Assembly (NCBI GenBank): GCA_935421135.1
Contig: OW285191.1
Coordinates: forward strand, 1,860,001-1,924,000
Direction: 5' to 3'
Source: Bugulina stolonifera
Lineage: Eukaryota > Bryozoa > Gymnolaemata > Cheilostomatida > Bugulidae
DNA: 64,000 bases
Positions within the stretch are counted from its first letter, which is position 1; the number at the start of each line of letters is the position of its first letter. The position numbers and the translations under genes are program-made. The notes below the pieces were generated by a model. The model saw only the letters and a list, made by a program, of their open reading frames with translations, searched no databases and had not been told where the DNA came from. Positions 9,346 through 21,822 of this stretch are shown here, piece by piece.

Positions 9346-12335
9346 TTTCCGTGGGAAATATAACATGAACTCAAGCTGCAATAAAATCACTTTTATTTCT
9401 TTGGCATCAGATTGCTGTTGACTAGACACAAGACAAATGAATCACCAGTTACTGCTTACTTGCCGCTGTAAATTAATGATTAAAAGTCAAACAATCAATT
9501 GAAGGCAATGCAAATCGATATAATAATATATCATTCAATTTATTTAGTGTGTTGCTTATTACCAAAACAGGCTAAATATAAATGATGAAAGCTGTTAGTT
9601 GGAAATGGTAAAGCAACATTTCCAAAAAAAGACAGTTCCAGCAGGACGTTTCTCAACTGTGTAGATTACATTTATTAGAATACAACTCATCGATAATTAA
9701 GTTTAATTAAATGAAAAAATTAATATTAAAAAGGAAAATTTATGGGTGGGGTTAAGGGTTCAAACTGTCACGGAGAGGTTTAGTTTGGAACTGTCTTTTT
9801 CCCATTGTATTGGATTGCAGTACATCACTTCACCTCCATACTTTCCTGGTGTTCTATTTCTTTCTTTACTGCCTATTTTAATTTTATTTTACTCTTGCTA
9901 ATTTTCATTTCATGGCGTGCATTCAGATAAATAAAATTAAAATAAGCAGTAAGTAAGCCCAATGACTGAAAGAAAAAAACAGAGATGCCAGACTCAGTTA
10001 ATTCAAGCAACATTTTATGGCCTATTAAAAGACTCGTTTCCAAAATAAAACTTGCAAACATCTTTGGAAAAAAACTAGTATCCTATGTATGTTTGTGCAA
10101 TATTATGAATCTGTTCCACAATGCTGACCATTAAGAAATTTACTTTAGCCTCAGTGACTGTGACAAACCCTATTGATACTCTTAACTATTCTCTATAATG
10201 GCATAGGCCTATGTGACTAAGAATATTGGGCCTACACTGTGGTGACTTTGTGACTACTATATCTAACTACTACTATTACTATTGATAATTCAACTTCTGT
10301 TGATTCTATTGATACTGTAGCTACTACTGGACCCTCTGGTACTACTGCGACAACTTACCACTTTTCTACGACTAACTATTATTGTAACCAACTACTACTA
10401 TTATTACTGCTGATTTTAACTACTTGCATGATTACTACTAATGCAACCATAACTAACTACTGAAATCACCATATTACTGCTACTACACTGCTATCACTTT
10501 AACTTACTGCTAACTACTACTATAAGTAACTACTCCTACTGCTAATACGAACTACAGCTAACACCACAAATGGTTCTTTTATTTTGCTAGTAAACTGCTG
10601 CTGCGACGACTAATACTGACGATAGTGGGCATACTATCAATGTTGAGCTGATACTAACACATACAGCTTGTTGACTTGTGTTGTAGGATGTTGCAGTGCC
10701 TGCTGCAGTTGGGCCACCAGATGCTGATATGCTCTCTTACTTTATTCTATGAGTTTGTAGTACTGAAGCACTAATGAGTTTTACCATGCACTAGCCGATG
10801 CTTTCAAAAAAATGCAGTTTCATATCCATATAGCTCTTCAGGTAGGTAGTTGTATGAATAACTACTCGGAATCCTGTATCTTAAACATTGATGCTTTATC
10901 GGCAAAGAAGATTTAGAATCTGATACTCCTTCAGAGTCTGTAATAATTTTGAATTTGGTTATTATAGTAATTACACTTACATGAATTATTCATTGTTACA
11001 CATAAAGACTGTGTGTGTAGGCAGATCTATGTGCGAATGAAAGTAATTCACGAGATAGTCATTTCTTGGTTGCAGATAGATTCGGGTAAGATGTTCCAGA
11101 CAAAATGTTATAGCCTTGGAATATCGCAAGAGACACCGATGGAGGGTAAACTATCCAGTTCAACAGGAACAACTTTAGGAAGAAACCTCATTCATCATTG
11201 CAGTTGGTCTGGTATCCTTGCCGGCAGTCTCCTTGAGGTTAAATATTTGTCCATTGCTTTTGCATGTAGGTGCAGTAGTGGTGAAAGCTAAATAGACCTC
11301 CTTACTCCTTAGTTGGGGTTTTGGAGAAGGGGAATAAATCTAGAAAAAGCGATTTCTGTTTAAGTTTTACTGAAAAACAGAGGTTATCTCAAATTTCTCC
11401 ACTTCTGCATCTAAACAATTATTGACCTCCATGGCCTGAATCTTGCAACCATTTGCTATCAGCCATTATGTTAGCTGTCAACATAATATGGTCAACAAGG
11501 TCAGTCTATAACTGTAGGGCTTGCCAGTGACCTCTACCTCACCAACTATGCAAGTGTTCAACTGTTGAAACCCAGGCAGTGAAGTTGAAGTTTGATCATA
11601 ACACAGTCCACTCTGCACTCTGCTGGAACTTCCTCCACTTGTACACCTCTGCTCTGACTGCTCAATACTCTCTAGCACAATCTGTTGGCTATGTTATAAA
11701 ACCATAGTAGCACATAAGTGCTACATGATGGTAATCATTAGTGCTTTGCCATAGATTCAGCAGTTAAAGCTATCATAGAATCTACAGGAGCCTAGCCACC
11801 TGCAGTATAATATTTTAATGTGTACTTTTAATAATACTATTACCAATGTTTTTCATGGGTAGCAGAGTGTCAGAAATTATTCCCAATGATATTGTGTAAA
11901 CCTTTTATACATGCATGTATATGTAGATATAATAAAGAATTCGTGATTACATATAATGTTTATACAAATACAGTGTGTTGTGCAATATGGTACCTTCAGC
12001 ATGTACATGCATGTTTATTTGTCACACATAAGTTTTATAATGATAAAATGTATATTATATTACTGATACATGTACAGGTATAAATGCATTTGCATTGTTG
12101 GCAGACGATGCTAAGGTCTACGTGATTGCACTGCACTGACAACTGCAGTCAAGAAATTGAAATGAAAGTAAGGAAAACAAATACATGTATAATTAGCATA
12201 GCATTATGTTATACGGATAATAGTATAAAGTTATCTCCCCAGGAATGGTCGATCGCCGGAAACCATAGTCTCACAAAATAGAATGGCGAAATCTCAAAAA
12301 GGAGATAACTCCTAATTTTTCAATCGTTTATGCTA

Positions 12336-12863
12336 GGGCCACACTGACGCGATTTTTTGTGCGAATAGCGAATTTTGCCCAAAGGCGAATTCGCAAATCG
12401 CAAATTTTGTGCGAATTCGCGATAAATTAGCGATTTCGCACTCGCTGATATCAATCAGCTAATTCGCAACTCGCTAATTTGTGATTGGCCAATTTTTACC
12501 TGTCACGTTACTGTCACGTGTTCAGAGCCACGGATTTTCAATCAATCATGAGTTTAAATTATTATATTAAAATATTTATTTTAACTGATGAATAAAATGA
12601 CTACTTCCGTTTGCAAGAATTGTGTAAAACGAATGAAAGTAAGAATAAAATAATTATTATATTTTTATTTTACATTTTTCGGAGTTCTAGTTCTGCAGTG
12701 AATGAGAAACGTGACCGGGGATAATAATTTTTGATCCCTCATTGGGTGAAATCAATGCGAATTCGCTTATAGCTTTTGCAGTGTGGCACGCTCGATTATA
12801 ATGTGCGAATTCGCCTTTGGCCAAAATTCGCTATTCGCACAAAAATTCGCGTCAGTGTGGCCC
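12336..12863. mobile_element. MITE with GGGCCACACTGACGCGA termini and TA duplication
   Basis: A 528 bp element whose ends are inverted copies of GGGCCACACTGACGCGA, continuing imperfectly for over 50 bp through TGTGCGAATAGCGAATTTT and GGCGAATTCGC. It is flanked by TA on both sides (12334-12335 and 12864-12865). It has no coding capacity. The TA duplication fits a Tc1/mariner-like mover, but the termini do not settle the superfamily. Many internal GCGAATTCGC palindromes. Confidence 0.8.
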
Positions 12864-13888
12864 TAGCATTAGAAGGAGTTTTAATTTCACTAATTGAGGC
12901 ATAAGGAGGGTCATAAAATACAAATCCTTTGTTATTAATAAAAGAACATATGTTGATTTAGTATACTGTACAATAATTGTTCGAATATCTTGTTTAGAAC
13001 AGTACAAAAACTAACTTCAAAGTAGGGCACAATTTGTGAATTTCTCCTTTAAATTAATTAGGTTTATGGTTGATGGTTCATCAGCCCTCCCCCCCCCCCC
13101 CCCACCCCAGACTCCGGGCAGAGTCATATTTATAACTATAAACAGTACCATAATTTCTGTGTTAGCTCAGTTAAGCTTTGAGCTAAGATCCAATTACTTC
13201 TTTCTACCTTCATTTATCTCTGTGTCTTTAATATAGATTTATAGGACTATCTAGAAGTCTCCCAGTCTAGTTCCATGGAGGAACTGAGTACTAAAATAGT
13301 CAAGTATAACTTATACAAGCACAGACCTGAAAGAAGGGGTGGGTTCTAGATGTGCTCAGTAACACACATGATAGCAGGGGTGGGTCCTAGAGGTGTGCAG
13401 GTCCTAGAGGAGCACATCTGACCTGTTGGTCAGTTGTACAAGGTTGCAATCCTGAGGTATCTATCAGAACTTAGAGTGGTCAAGTTGTCCCTAAAGGTTT
13501 GAAATTCAATGCATTGGAGTGTCATTACAGTATTACTGTGCACTAGTTCCTTACGTCCACTGCATTTACAAGATTCAGATTCAGTTAGGTGCAGTGTACA
13601 TGCAGCTTTAAGATCATGTACATGTCTTTACGTGTATTTCAATGGAGTTTATACAAAATAATCTGAGCATATATTGTCTAAATCTAACTTTAGCAGATAC
13701 ATTGTAATAATATGTATTTTGCCAACTTCCATCAAGATGGGGAATTAAGGAAAGTGCTAGATGTATAACCTGCATGTTGATAATATAAACTCCCTATTTT
13801 GAAGTAATTTCACCTACATGTGCATTATTTTAAATTGGGCTGGGAGCCAGGACCAACCCACTCTCTGGGACAGGTTCAGTAAACTATG

Positions 13889-14123
13889 TTTCATATTACT
13901 AATCCAACAGCTTTGTTTACATGTATATACTAGCATTCAGTTTTCAGTAGCATGTGACATGCACATGTGTATACTAGCATACAGCTTTTAGTAGCATGTG
14001 ACATGCACATGTATATACTAGCATACAGCTTTCAGTAGCATGTGATATGTACATTATATTGTGTAAAGCAGTGTGTACTCTAACCAGTGAGAGGAATAAC
14101 ACATTCTCCCTCTGTGACGATGA
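13889..14123 (+). repeat. Dispersed duplicate of 7945-8092 with internal triplication
   Basis: Same segment as 7945-8092, but here a ~43-bp subunit (ACTAGCATACAGCTTTTAGT...) is present three times in tandem, which accounts for the extra length. Confidence 0.8.
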
Positions 14124-14312
14124 GCTAGGGATGGTTTCGTCCGGCCAAGAAAAATTCCAGGCTAATAGCCCTTCTAGCCTAGGTGGCAAAGACACTAGTT
14201 ATAGCATGTGCTTTATATATACATATAGTTGATTATACCTCATACATTACTCTCACCAAGGCACAAGATATTATACCTCAATATGTTTTATACTATCTGT
14301 GGTTGCGTTACC

Positions 14313-14366
14313 TACAGTACATGTACAGTACATGTACAGTACATGTACTGTACATGTACTGTATAT
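14313..14366. repeat. Palindrome of ACAGTACATGT units
   Basis: Three tandem ACAGTACATGT units followed by their inverted complements, forming a near-perfect palindrome of about 50 bp. Confidence 0.85.
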
Positions 14367-15006
14367 GTGTGTGTATTTAAAATGTAGGGTGTTTGGAATC
14401 ATATAGCACAATGTAAATTTGCATGTACATGTATACCCACTCTGCAGGAACTCATGTATCTAACTGTATTCCAAAAAATACACGTAATTCTTTATAGAAG
14501 AAATTGAATTATACATGTGTACCTACAGTATGTATGTAGACTGTAAAAAAACAGAATAATGTAATATCATGTATGTACAATATTACATGGCATCAGATTG
14601 CGATGAAAGCTAAATTAATATGCCTACAAGTTAACAAATTTTACAGAAATATAATGCATAAAACCGATAGCATAATATAATACATTGTATTACTATTTAT
14701 GGTGTTGGTTATACAGATTGATGTAATATATAGTACATATTATGTATTATATACTACAACAACCTGTATAGCTAATACAATAATAACATACAAAAACAAA
14801 ACAAAAATCATAACATTATATATAATGATACTGAAAGTACATCATGTATGACACAGTTTGTACTGAATCCCACCAACCAGAGAGATAGTTCCCACAATGC
14901 ATTTCCAGATCTGAACTATGTCTCTCAGTCTTATGGTGAGACATAAAAGACTGACTCACCTACATTACTGTTAGTGTTACAGATGTATAATATTTATTAT
15001 ACTGAG

Positions 15007-18000
15007 TTACTCTGTTCTCAGATATAAATCCAGAGTAGAGTTGGACATGGTCAGTAGAGTAGGAATATCCCATTCACTAAGTAATTCCTCACAGTGTTCT
15101 AGAAAATTCATATCTATCACTTCATATTCTAGTAGTGATTGTAAGATAGTGATGTAACTTTGACTCTCTCTTACTTCCTGTGGCTACAATTATAACGAGT
15201 CCAGTTGTATATCATACGCTACACCTACTACTGTGACAGTTGTATATCAAACACTACACCTACTACAGTTGTATATCATACACTACATCTACTACAGTTG
15301 TACATCATACAATATACATCTACTACAGTTGTACATCATACACTACACCTACCACAGTTGTACATCATACAATATACATCTACTACAGTTGTACATCATA
15401 CACTACACCTACTACAGTTGTACATCATACACTACATCTACTAGCTGATAATGTAAAAGCATGTACATGTATTTAGGTGGAAACACATGAGAGCATTTTC
15501 AGGCCAAATTGACACCCAATAGCTCCCAAAAACATAGAGCCGTATCTGCAGAAGATATGGAGTAGACATGGAGTGCTAATTGGGTCAACTGGCAGACAAA
15601 CTCAATTCCTGAACATCAGCAAGCAGGTTGAGTCGCAGTGAATAGCAGCGAGATACGTGAGTATCTGATTGACACCCCACACCCGTCTGCATACAGCGTA
15701 TGTATCACAGCTACATGCCAAAAAATTCTCACCTAAATACTACCCTTATGTGTTTCTACCTAATTCAAGGATTTATTCTTCATTCTAATTTAGCAGCTGA
15801 TCGGCTGGAGGATTTATAGCTGAGGTAAAGGAATAAAATTATGCAAAAACTTGATAGCAAACATTTTCTTCAAACATTAGATATTTTACATATAACTACA
15901 TACATACATGTACATGTAATACATACATACATACATGTAACGAATTACAGGTATGTATGTAGTTAGCAAGGTCAAAGGTCAAACACTGACCTCTCACAAA
16001 CATACATTACATAGATATAAGACAGCCAAGAGATCACTTACCACAGCTCCATATGGAGTAGGGTGAGTTGGAATTGTCTTCACCACATCTAATACATCTG
16101 TTAGTTGCTGTGAATAAGTTGCAGCATATGTAGGTGTGGGAGGAGTTGTCCCACTTTTAACCATATACTGAACCAGATGATCAAATCTTTCCTGTACTTT
16201 CTCAGGTGTCACAGGTAACGTTGCATCTGCTTTTAGTCTCAGAGCCTACCAATGTTTACTAAACAGTTTAAATTACAGAATAATGAATGTATTAAGAGAA
16301 AGTTGCAAGAAGGCCTGCAGCAATGGAAATTATGCTTTGTGTTGAGAGTTATCCCCCCCCCCCCACAATATAATACAGAGAGGAGATAACTTCTTCCACA
16401 TTGTAATATATTGCATGTACATTGTATATTTACAAAAATATGAAGAGAATATTAGTTAGCCTGTGCATAGTAAAATAGGCAGATAAGGTACAAGCTTATA
16501 TACAATGTATGCATATCGTATAGTCATACCTGCTGTTTATGGTATTGCATTTTCTTGTATAGTATCGACCTTCTGGTGACCTCCAAATGCTCAGGGTGCC
16601 ACCCTCTCACTGAGTAACTCTTTCTCACTTTACTAAACTCAAGCTAAAAGATAATATTATATCTATATGACTACATGCAACTAACTGACAGATACCAGAC
16701 ATGAGCTACCAGATCGCAAGAATATAAACATAGAATTACCATGTGGAACCAATTCTAATATATTATATTGAAAAACATTGATATACAGAATCCAGCGAGC
16801 TAGGGATTGATCACATAACTGTCTATATTGATGTAGTTACCACAGTAGCTATGACAGAGTTATGTATTGTAAGTCATATACAGAGGTTAACTTACCAAAT
16901 ACTCATCTAGCATCTGGTTATACTGAGGTGCAGTCATAACTTTCCTACATCCCCCTAGTTCTCTTTCTAATACTAGTTTCTGCATCTCTGAACTCATGGT
17001 CTGGAAATGCTGTCCATGGTGACACCCTCTATACACCTCTCTGTGATGATGAGCTCCACCACCTATCAATTAGTATAACATTAATTAGACTATTCTATTA
17101 ACTGGTGCTACTGAGTGTATTATAGTAAGATGGTAGAGTATGGAGACATACGATGTATCTACAGCAGTATTTAACTTAAACCTACTAACTTGTAGAGACT
17201 CTATATCTACAGACTACTTACACATGACTCTATGAGCTGGTCTGTAGATTCCCTGCACTGGTGCAGATGTTGTGGGTTGGTACGTTAGTGGTGAGGATGG
17301 GTGGCAAGCCGTAGATGGATAAGGTGTTGGTACATGCATGGATGTAGTTGGTCTGTGCATAGATGTAGTTGGTCTGTGCACAGATGGAGTTGGTCTGTGC
17401 ATAGATGGAGTTGGTCTGTGCACAGATGGAGATGGTCTGTGCATATATGGAGTTGGTCTGTGCATAAATGGAGTTGGTCTGTGCATAGATGAAGATGTTT
17501 CATTAGTCTGTTCACACTTAAGGGGAACTTGGCCGCCATGACTGACTTGCACAGGGAGTTGAGTTTGTGGTCGAGTAGGCAAAGGTTCAGACTTGAGGTA
17601 TCCTGGAGAGACAGTTGGTTCACCCTTGAGAGTAAGTGGTTCAGCTTTGCATTTAGCTTTCACAGGTTCTACCTCATCTGTAATCATAGAACTCAAGCTA
17701 GTTAGTTAGTTAGTCAGTTAGTTAGTTAGTTAGTGTATTCCTGTCTCCAACGTATGTCTGAGGAATATTTTGTTTGTTAGAGCAATAAAAATGAAGTGAA
17801 TAAATAAATACAAGAATTTAGTTGCTTGTCAGTTACTCTGGTTAAAAAATTAACTGCTAACTTTAAATACAGAGTTTAGGAATTTAATGCACAGATTACT
17901 AAAACAGTACTTTCTTAGATCAATGCGGCACTTCAGCTGACGATATCTACCAGAAGGCAGTTTATCCAGTGCAAACAGGGGTGTGCGGTCAGTAGCGTAC

Positions 18001-19327
18001 ATACGTAGGCACCTCTGTTTGAAGCATTGTTCATATATGGCACTGATAGATGGATAGTCACAGTGAGCCACAGAGCTTGCTAGACTGATAACATTGTCCA
18101 GATCAGAGCGGCAGGTTTTGGAAACATGGCCAAAAATAGTACAGAGATGATAAATAAAAACACGTTGTATAAAAGTCAAATAGCACTTGGTTCTGATTGG
18201 TCTAGATATTTTCAAAGCGTAAAGTTTTTTTATAATGAAAAGGCGTTTGCGGGCCTTTCTCAAGACTGCCTGTGTACTTGCTTTAAAGTTTAGTTTGTTA
18301 TCAACAACTGTGCCCAGATATTTGAAAGAGTTCACACATCGTAATAAATAGGAGAATGTACATTCACTGGGTTTCCATGGTGAATGTCTACTCTTCAACT
18401 GCTCCATGCTGTTTTGCTAGCATGCATTTATTTGACTCACTTCAATTGCTGAGCAGATTCGATTGACTAGTACTACTATAACATGATCATAAAAAGAGGT
18501 ATTCCATCTTGATTGGTGCAATAGAGAGAGGATATGTACTTCTAATATGCATGTAAATGTGTATACAGCATAATGTAGATGATCATTTACTTTGTGTCAG
18601 AACTTGAAGGTAGTAAACTACACCATTGAGGTATTATTATAATGGATGCACAGACTGAAATATACAGTTCGCTATGTATTACGTAACGGATTTCATGAAT
18701 ATCCTACCATCAATATCCTGTTCAAATATTGTTATAGAAAAGACGTACTATTTCTGCATGTATCACTACAAGAATGATATAAATATACATCTGTACTAAT
18801 CCTGACTGTTGGACTCAATATATATGGATAATTACCATCAGCCGTAGCTTTTCTCTTCCTGGAGAGAGGCGGTAGTGACTCGATGATGGATTCACTCAGT
18901 GCCTCCCTCGCCCTCTCCAGGTAAGTCTGTCTCGCTCTCTCTGGTACAAACTTCCATCTCCTTTGGCTCGTACTCTCATCCATATTCAATGAACTGTGCT
19001 CACTAGAATATAACCAACATTAGAATGATAATAAATTCCTTAATATTGTATCGTTACCCACAGATCAATGGTGGACAGTGGTATAATATAATATTTAATA
19101 TTCACTGTGATGATTCTATGTAGTGTTTATTACACAGTGAGAGAGTAGGGAATCATTTACACAATAATATAGTCTAACATTATCCATTAGTTGTTATATA
19201 ATTTAGTACAATAGAGATGATAGAAATACAACTTTATTATAAGATTATAGGAGTTATCTTACCTCTCCCACAGTCTGTGGGCAGCACTATCCAGAAGTTC
19301 ACTGGATATTCGCTGTCTCATATTCAT
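15007..19327 (-). CDS. Uncharacterised seven-exon host gene, 447-residue protein
   Basis: Seven exons with GT-AG introns and matching phases: 19327-19263, 19002-18836, 17677-17222, 17062-16896, 16643-16530, 16245-16042 and 15177-15007, giving 448 codons including TAA. The product is not recognised. The N-terminus is charged and helical with a basic SRKRKATAD patch, a possible nuclear signal. Exon 3 encodes a Lys/Pro-rich segment and then about eight heptapeptides of MHRPTPS type. Exon 4 begins with a His/Cys cluster (CGGAHHHREVYRGCHHG), possibly metal-binding. Exons 5-7 are basic then acidic, ending in a leucine-rich helix. The ATG at 19327 is used because it opens the first phase-compatible exon; a second ATG follows two codons later. 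Introns hold a LINE fragment (17850-18407) and a microsatellite (15205-15440). The gene lies between the inverted PolB elements. Confidence 0.75.
15205..15440 (-). repeat. Intronic tandem repeat, about 28-bp unit
   Basis: Roughly eight copies of CACTACACCTACTACAGTTG / TATATCATA variants within the last intron of the seven-exon gene. Three overlapping 70-80 codon plus-strand frames here are repeat artefacts. Confidence 0.85.
15896..15962. repeat. TACATACATG microsatellite
   Basis: Short runs of TACATACATG, partly inverted (GTATGTATGTAG), in the last intron of the seven-exon gene. Confidence 0.8.
17320..17500 (-). repeat. In-frame 21-bp coding repeat (MHRPTPS heptads)
   Basis: Eight 21-bp units inside exon 3 of the minus-strand gene, encoding M/V-H-R-P-T/S-P/T-x heptads. 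The unit is a multiple of three, so length changes would keep the frame. Confidence 0.9.
17850..18407 (-). pseudogene. LINE reverse transcriptase 3' fragment in intron
   Basis: A 185-codon frame resembling the C-terminal part of non-LTR retrotransposon ORF2: NSFKYLGTVVDNKLNF, then ARKRLFIIKKL and a hydrophobic tail region. The catalytic palm motifs are absent, so this is a 5'-truncated insertion in the intron between exons 2 and 3 of the seven-exon gene, on the same strand as the gene. Confidence 0.75.
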
Positions 19328-20622
19328 TTTCTAATCTACTAGCTACAATGTTTTCTGTACAAGAATAATTTTGCTGCTGCTGTCTATCAGTGGTTGATAT
19401 CAGGTAATAACGTTACGTACTTAAGTACAACAATGGTTTGTTTCAAATTATCATTTAAATTATACTAATATGGTGTAACAATAGCAATAAAACGTTGTGT
19501 ACAACAATGAATACTAGTAATATTAATATTATTGTATGTGTATGTAATGTGTTTAACAATTATTTAATACTTCACATCATTTTAATTTGTCAGTAAATGA
19601 TTGACTCTTGGAGTTGCCTTCTCTCTTAGCACTAGATCACACACAGGAGCACTGTTGACTGGAAGACTACATTGTAGAGCTGTGAATGTACAGGTGTCTA
19701 ATAACAGTGGTCTTACTTCCTGTTATTCATCTATGCAGAGTTCTGAACCAGTAGGTCAATATTTGATATTCTGTCTTCTTTGATCTGTTGTCGGGGTTAT
19801 GTAGTGGTATTATTGTAGGTATTATATAAACTTGCCTTGATTTCATTATATTATTATTAAGATATTTCTTTTAAGAGAATTGCCTCTAAAATAAAATGTA
19901 ACATGAAAATATGTCTGATTTGATTTTAAAACCAGGGAGTGCACATGTGTTTACCAGCATACAAAATTAGGATGTGTGATTAATATTGGAATTTATACTT
20001 TATAGCTAGTAGTGCACACGGTTATATTTAAATAATTGAAAGTCATTATGCAATTGATAGAATTTTGAAATAAAATGGCATCGTTGAACCTGCTGACATT
20101 AACATAGTAAAATATCGATCCATTGGTAATCAGCTCTATAATCAGCTTTATAATCTGTGAGAATAAAAGTAGTTCAGTAGGACAGCAAATAATAGACATA
20201 TTATACGCATATATGCATGGGAGATTTTGGTAGCTGAGTCATCAGTCATTCTGCTGATCATAGATGTAGGAGTTGTTCTCCTTTATTAGTTATTTCGTTT
20301 AGTTGATTTATTAATACTCTTGCCTGATTCTGGGGCACTTAGACCTCCTGATGTACCTTGCGATAGTTGTGTTTATATTCACTGTCATCTAGGTTCTCTG
20401 GTTGGTAGGTCTATAATGGGTTTGGTATGTTCTATAACATCAATCATTATATTATTATACCCTGTATCAAACTCCACCACAGCTGTGGCATAAGAAATGA
20501 ACATTGCATGTAGATACATCTACAAGAGAAAGTCTGTGTATTTTACAGTGCAGATGAATGCTGTCTACAACTTGCATGACGCATGTACAGTGTATATGTA
20601 ATAATAAAATGTGGTATTATAT
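19328..20622. other. Upstream flank of the seven-exon gene; nothing else recognised
   Basis: AT-rich sequence that should contain the promoter of the minus-strand gene. No clear TATA box or other gene; the short frames at 19601 and 19993 have no support. Confidence 0.4.
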
Positions 20623-21497
20623 TGTAACGAATTTGTGTTTGGTTAACTCACGAGTGCCGATACTAGCACGGGTGCGGAAAGTGCTTGGTAGTGGTAGTGG
20701 GCTGCCAAGGTAAACTTCCGCACATTACATAAAGAATGAACAGTTAAGCAAGCCCTTGTAATTATTGGAGAGGACATAGGCCGATGCTTAGACTCATTGA
20801 AGAGTCAAGGGTTGACATAGGTCCTATAGTTTATACTCCAAAGGAGTGTAGAAAGTATCTGTGTTGACCCTAGGGATGTAGACCCGATGCTAGATTTATT
20901 GAGGAATCTGGGATCGGCTAAGGTCCCATGGTGTAGAACTCACAAGGAGTGTAGAAAGAGTACTAATGAGTATGAGGACGAGCTCGGGCGCTGAGGTCTA
21001 AAAGATCAGGGCTGGAGCTGCCTGCCAGCAAGAGTAAGACTCTGTAGGTTGAGTTAGGAGATGTTGCTTTATTAGAGCGCAATTAACAACTGATTTGTAC
21101 AGCAAAATGCGTGAGCTTATATACATAACAAACTTCCGGTGAAAAGGGCCGATAAGGTATCGTACCAGAAATTACATAACAACATGGCGGAAAAACGCCC
21201 GAGGTCGGCCCTCAAAAAGGTCGGCCTTGCACAAAAAGTGCCTATAATAAGGTAAAACAGATAAAATGTAATTATGACCATGTTCGGTAACATCGGCCCT
21301 CAAATGTATACAGGTAAAAAGACTTAAAATAATAATAAGGCTAAGAAATGTATATAGTTCATAACATGTAACCTAGACATGAATGCATATTTGGAGTCAC
21401 TTATAATAAGGAAAGCATTCGTTTGGGTGTCAAGGTCTTCTTGATAACCTCTGTATAGGTCGGCCTGGGTGTCGGATCAGTCGGCCGGTCCATTACA
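20623..21497 (+). mobile_element. Solo LTR (Ty3/gypsy-type), 875 bp, ATAT duplication
   Basis: Begins TGTAACGA and ends CCATTACA, flanked by ATAT on both sides (20619-20622, 21498-21501). It is a different subfamily from the 809 bp LTRs at 48-53 kb but shares the CATTACA end, the GGTCGGCC-rich style and the 4-bp ATAY duplication. No internal region, so it is a recombined solo LTR. Confidence 0.85.
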
Positions 21498-21584
21498 ATA
21501 TTACATTACTCCATTGCTTTGTACATTGTACAATGTAAATTCACGTCTACAACTACAACCATTGTACTGTCAGTAGTTGTAGTT

Positions 21585-21702
21585 GTAGATACATAAAATG
21601 TGTTATTATGCATTATTATACAATACAGCATGTACATTATGTACTTGCTGTATTGTACAAAATGTATAATAATGGATAATAACACATTTTATGTATCTTT
21701 AT
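21585..21702. repeat. Inverted repeat, AT-rich hairpin
   Basis: GATACATAAAATGTGTTATT at the left is complemented by AATAACACATTTTATGTATC at the right around a centre near 21643 (TGTACATTATGTACTTG). Arms are about 50 bp and nearly perfect; possibly a small MITE. Confidence 0.85.
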
Positions 21703-21822
21703 TATAAGTATGGAGGATCCAATGATTTGATACCAATAATTTAAACTGAAATTATGTTTTTGACAATTCAAATAACAAAATACATGTAATATTAATCTGA
21801 ATTAAAACATGTCTATTTCAGA

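Larger units (their letters stand above)
7913..12335. other. Intergenic DNA, no gene recognised
   Basis: No convincing gene. It contains a 7945-8092 segment repeated at 13.9 kb, a tandem repeat at 9205-9345, and an ACT/CTA-rich trinucleotide-like stretch at about 10240-10620. A segment around 11360-11415 reappears inverted near 62240-62300 (GCAGAAGTGGAGAAATTTGA), a dispersed repeat of unknown class. The frame at 11013-11291 matches nothing I recognise and lacks supporting splice sites. Confidence 0.5.
12866..15006. other. Intergenic DNA downstream of the seven-exon gene
   Basis: No gene seen. It contains a C-run at 13088-13103, the duplicated segment at 13889-14123 and a palindrome at 14313-14366. 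Confidence 0.5.
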
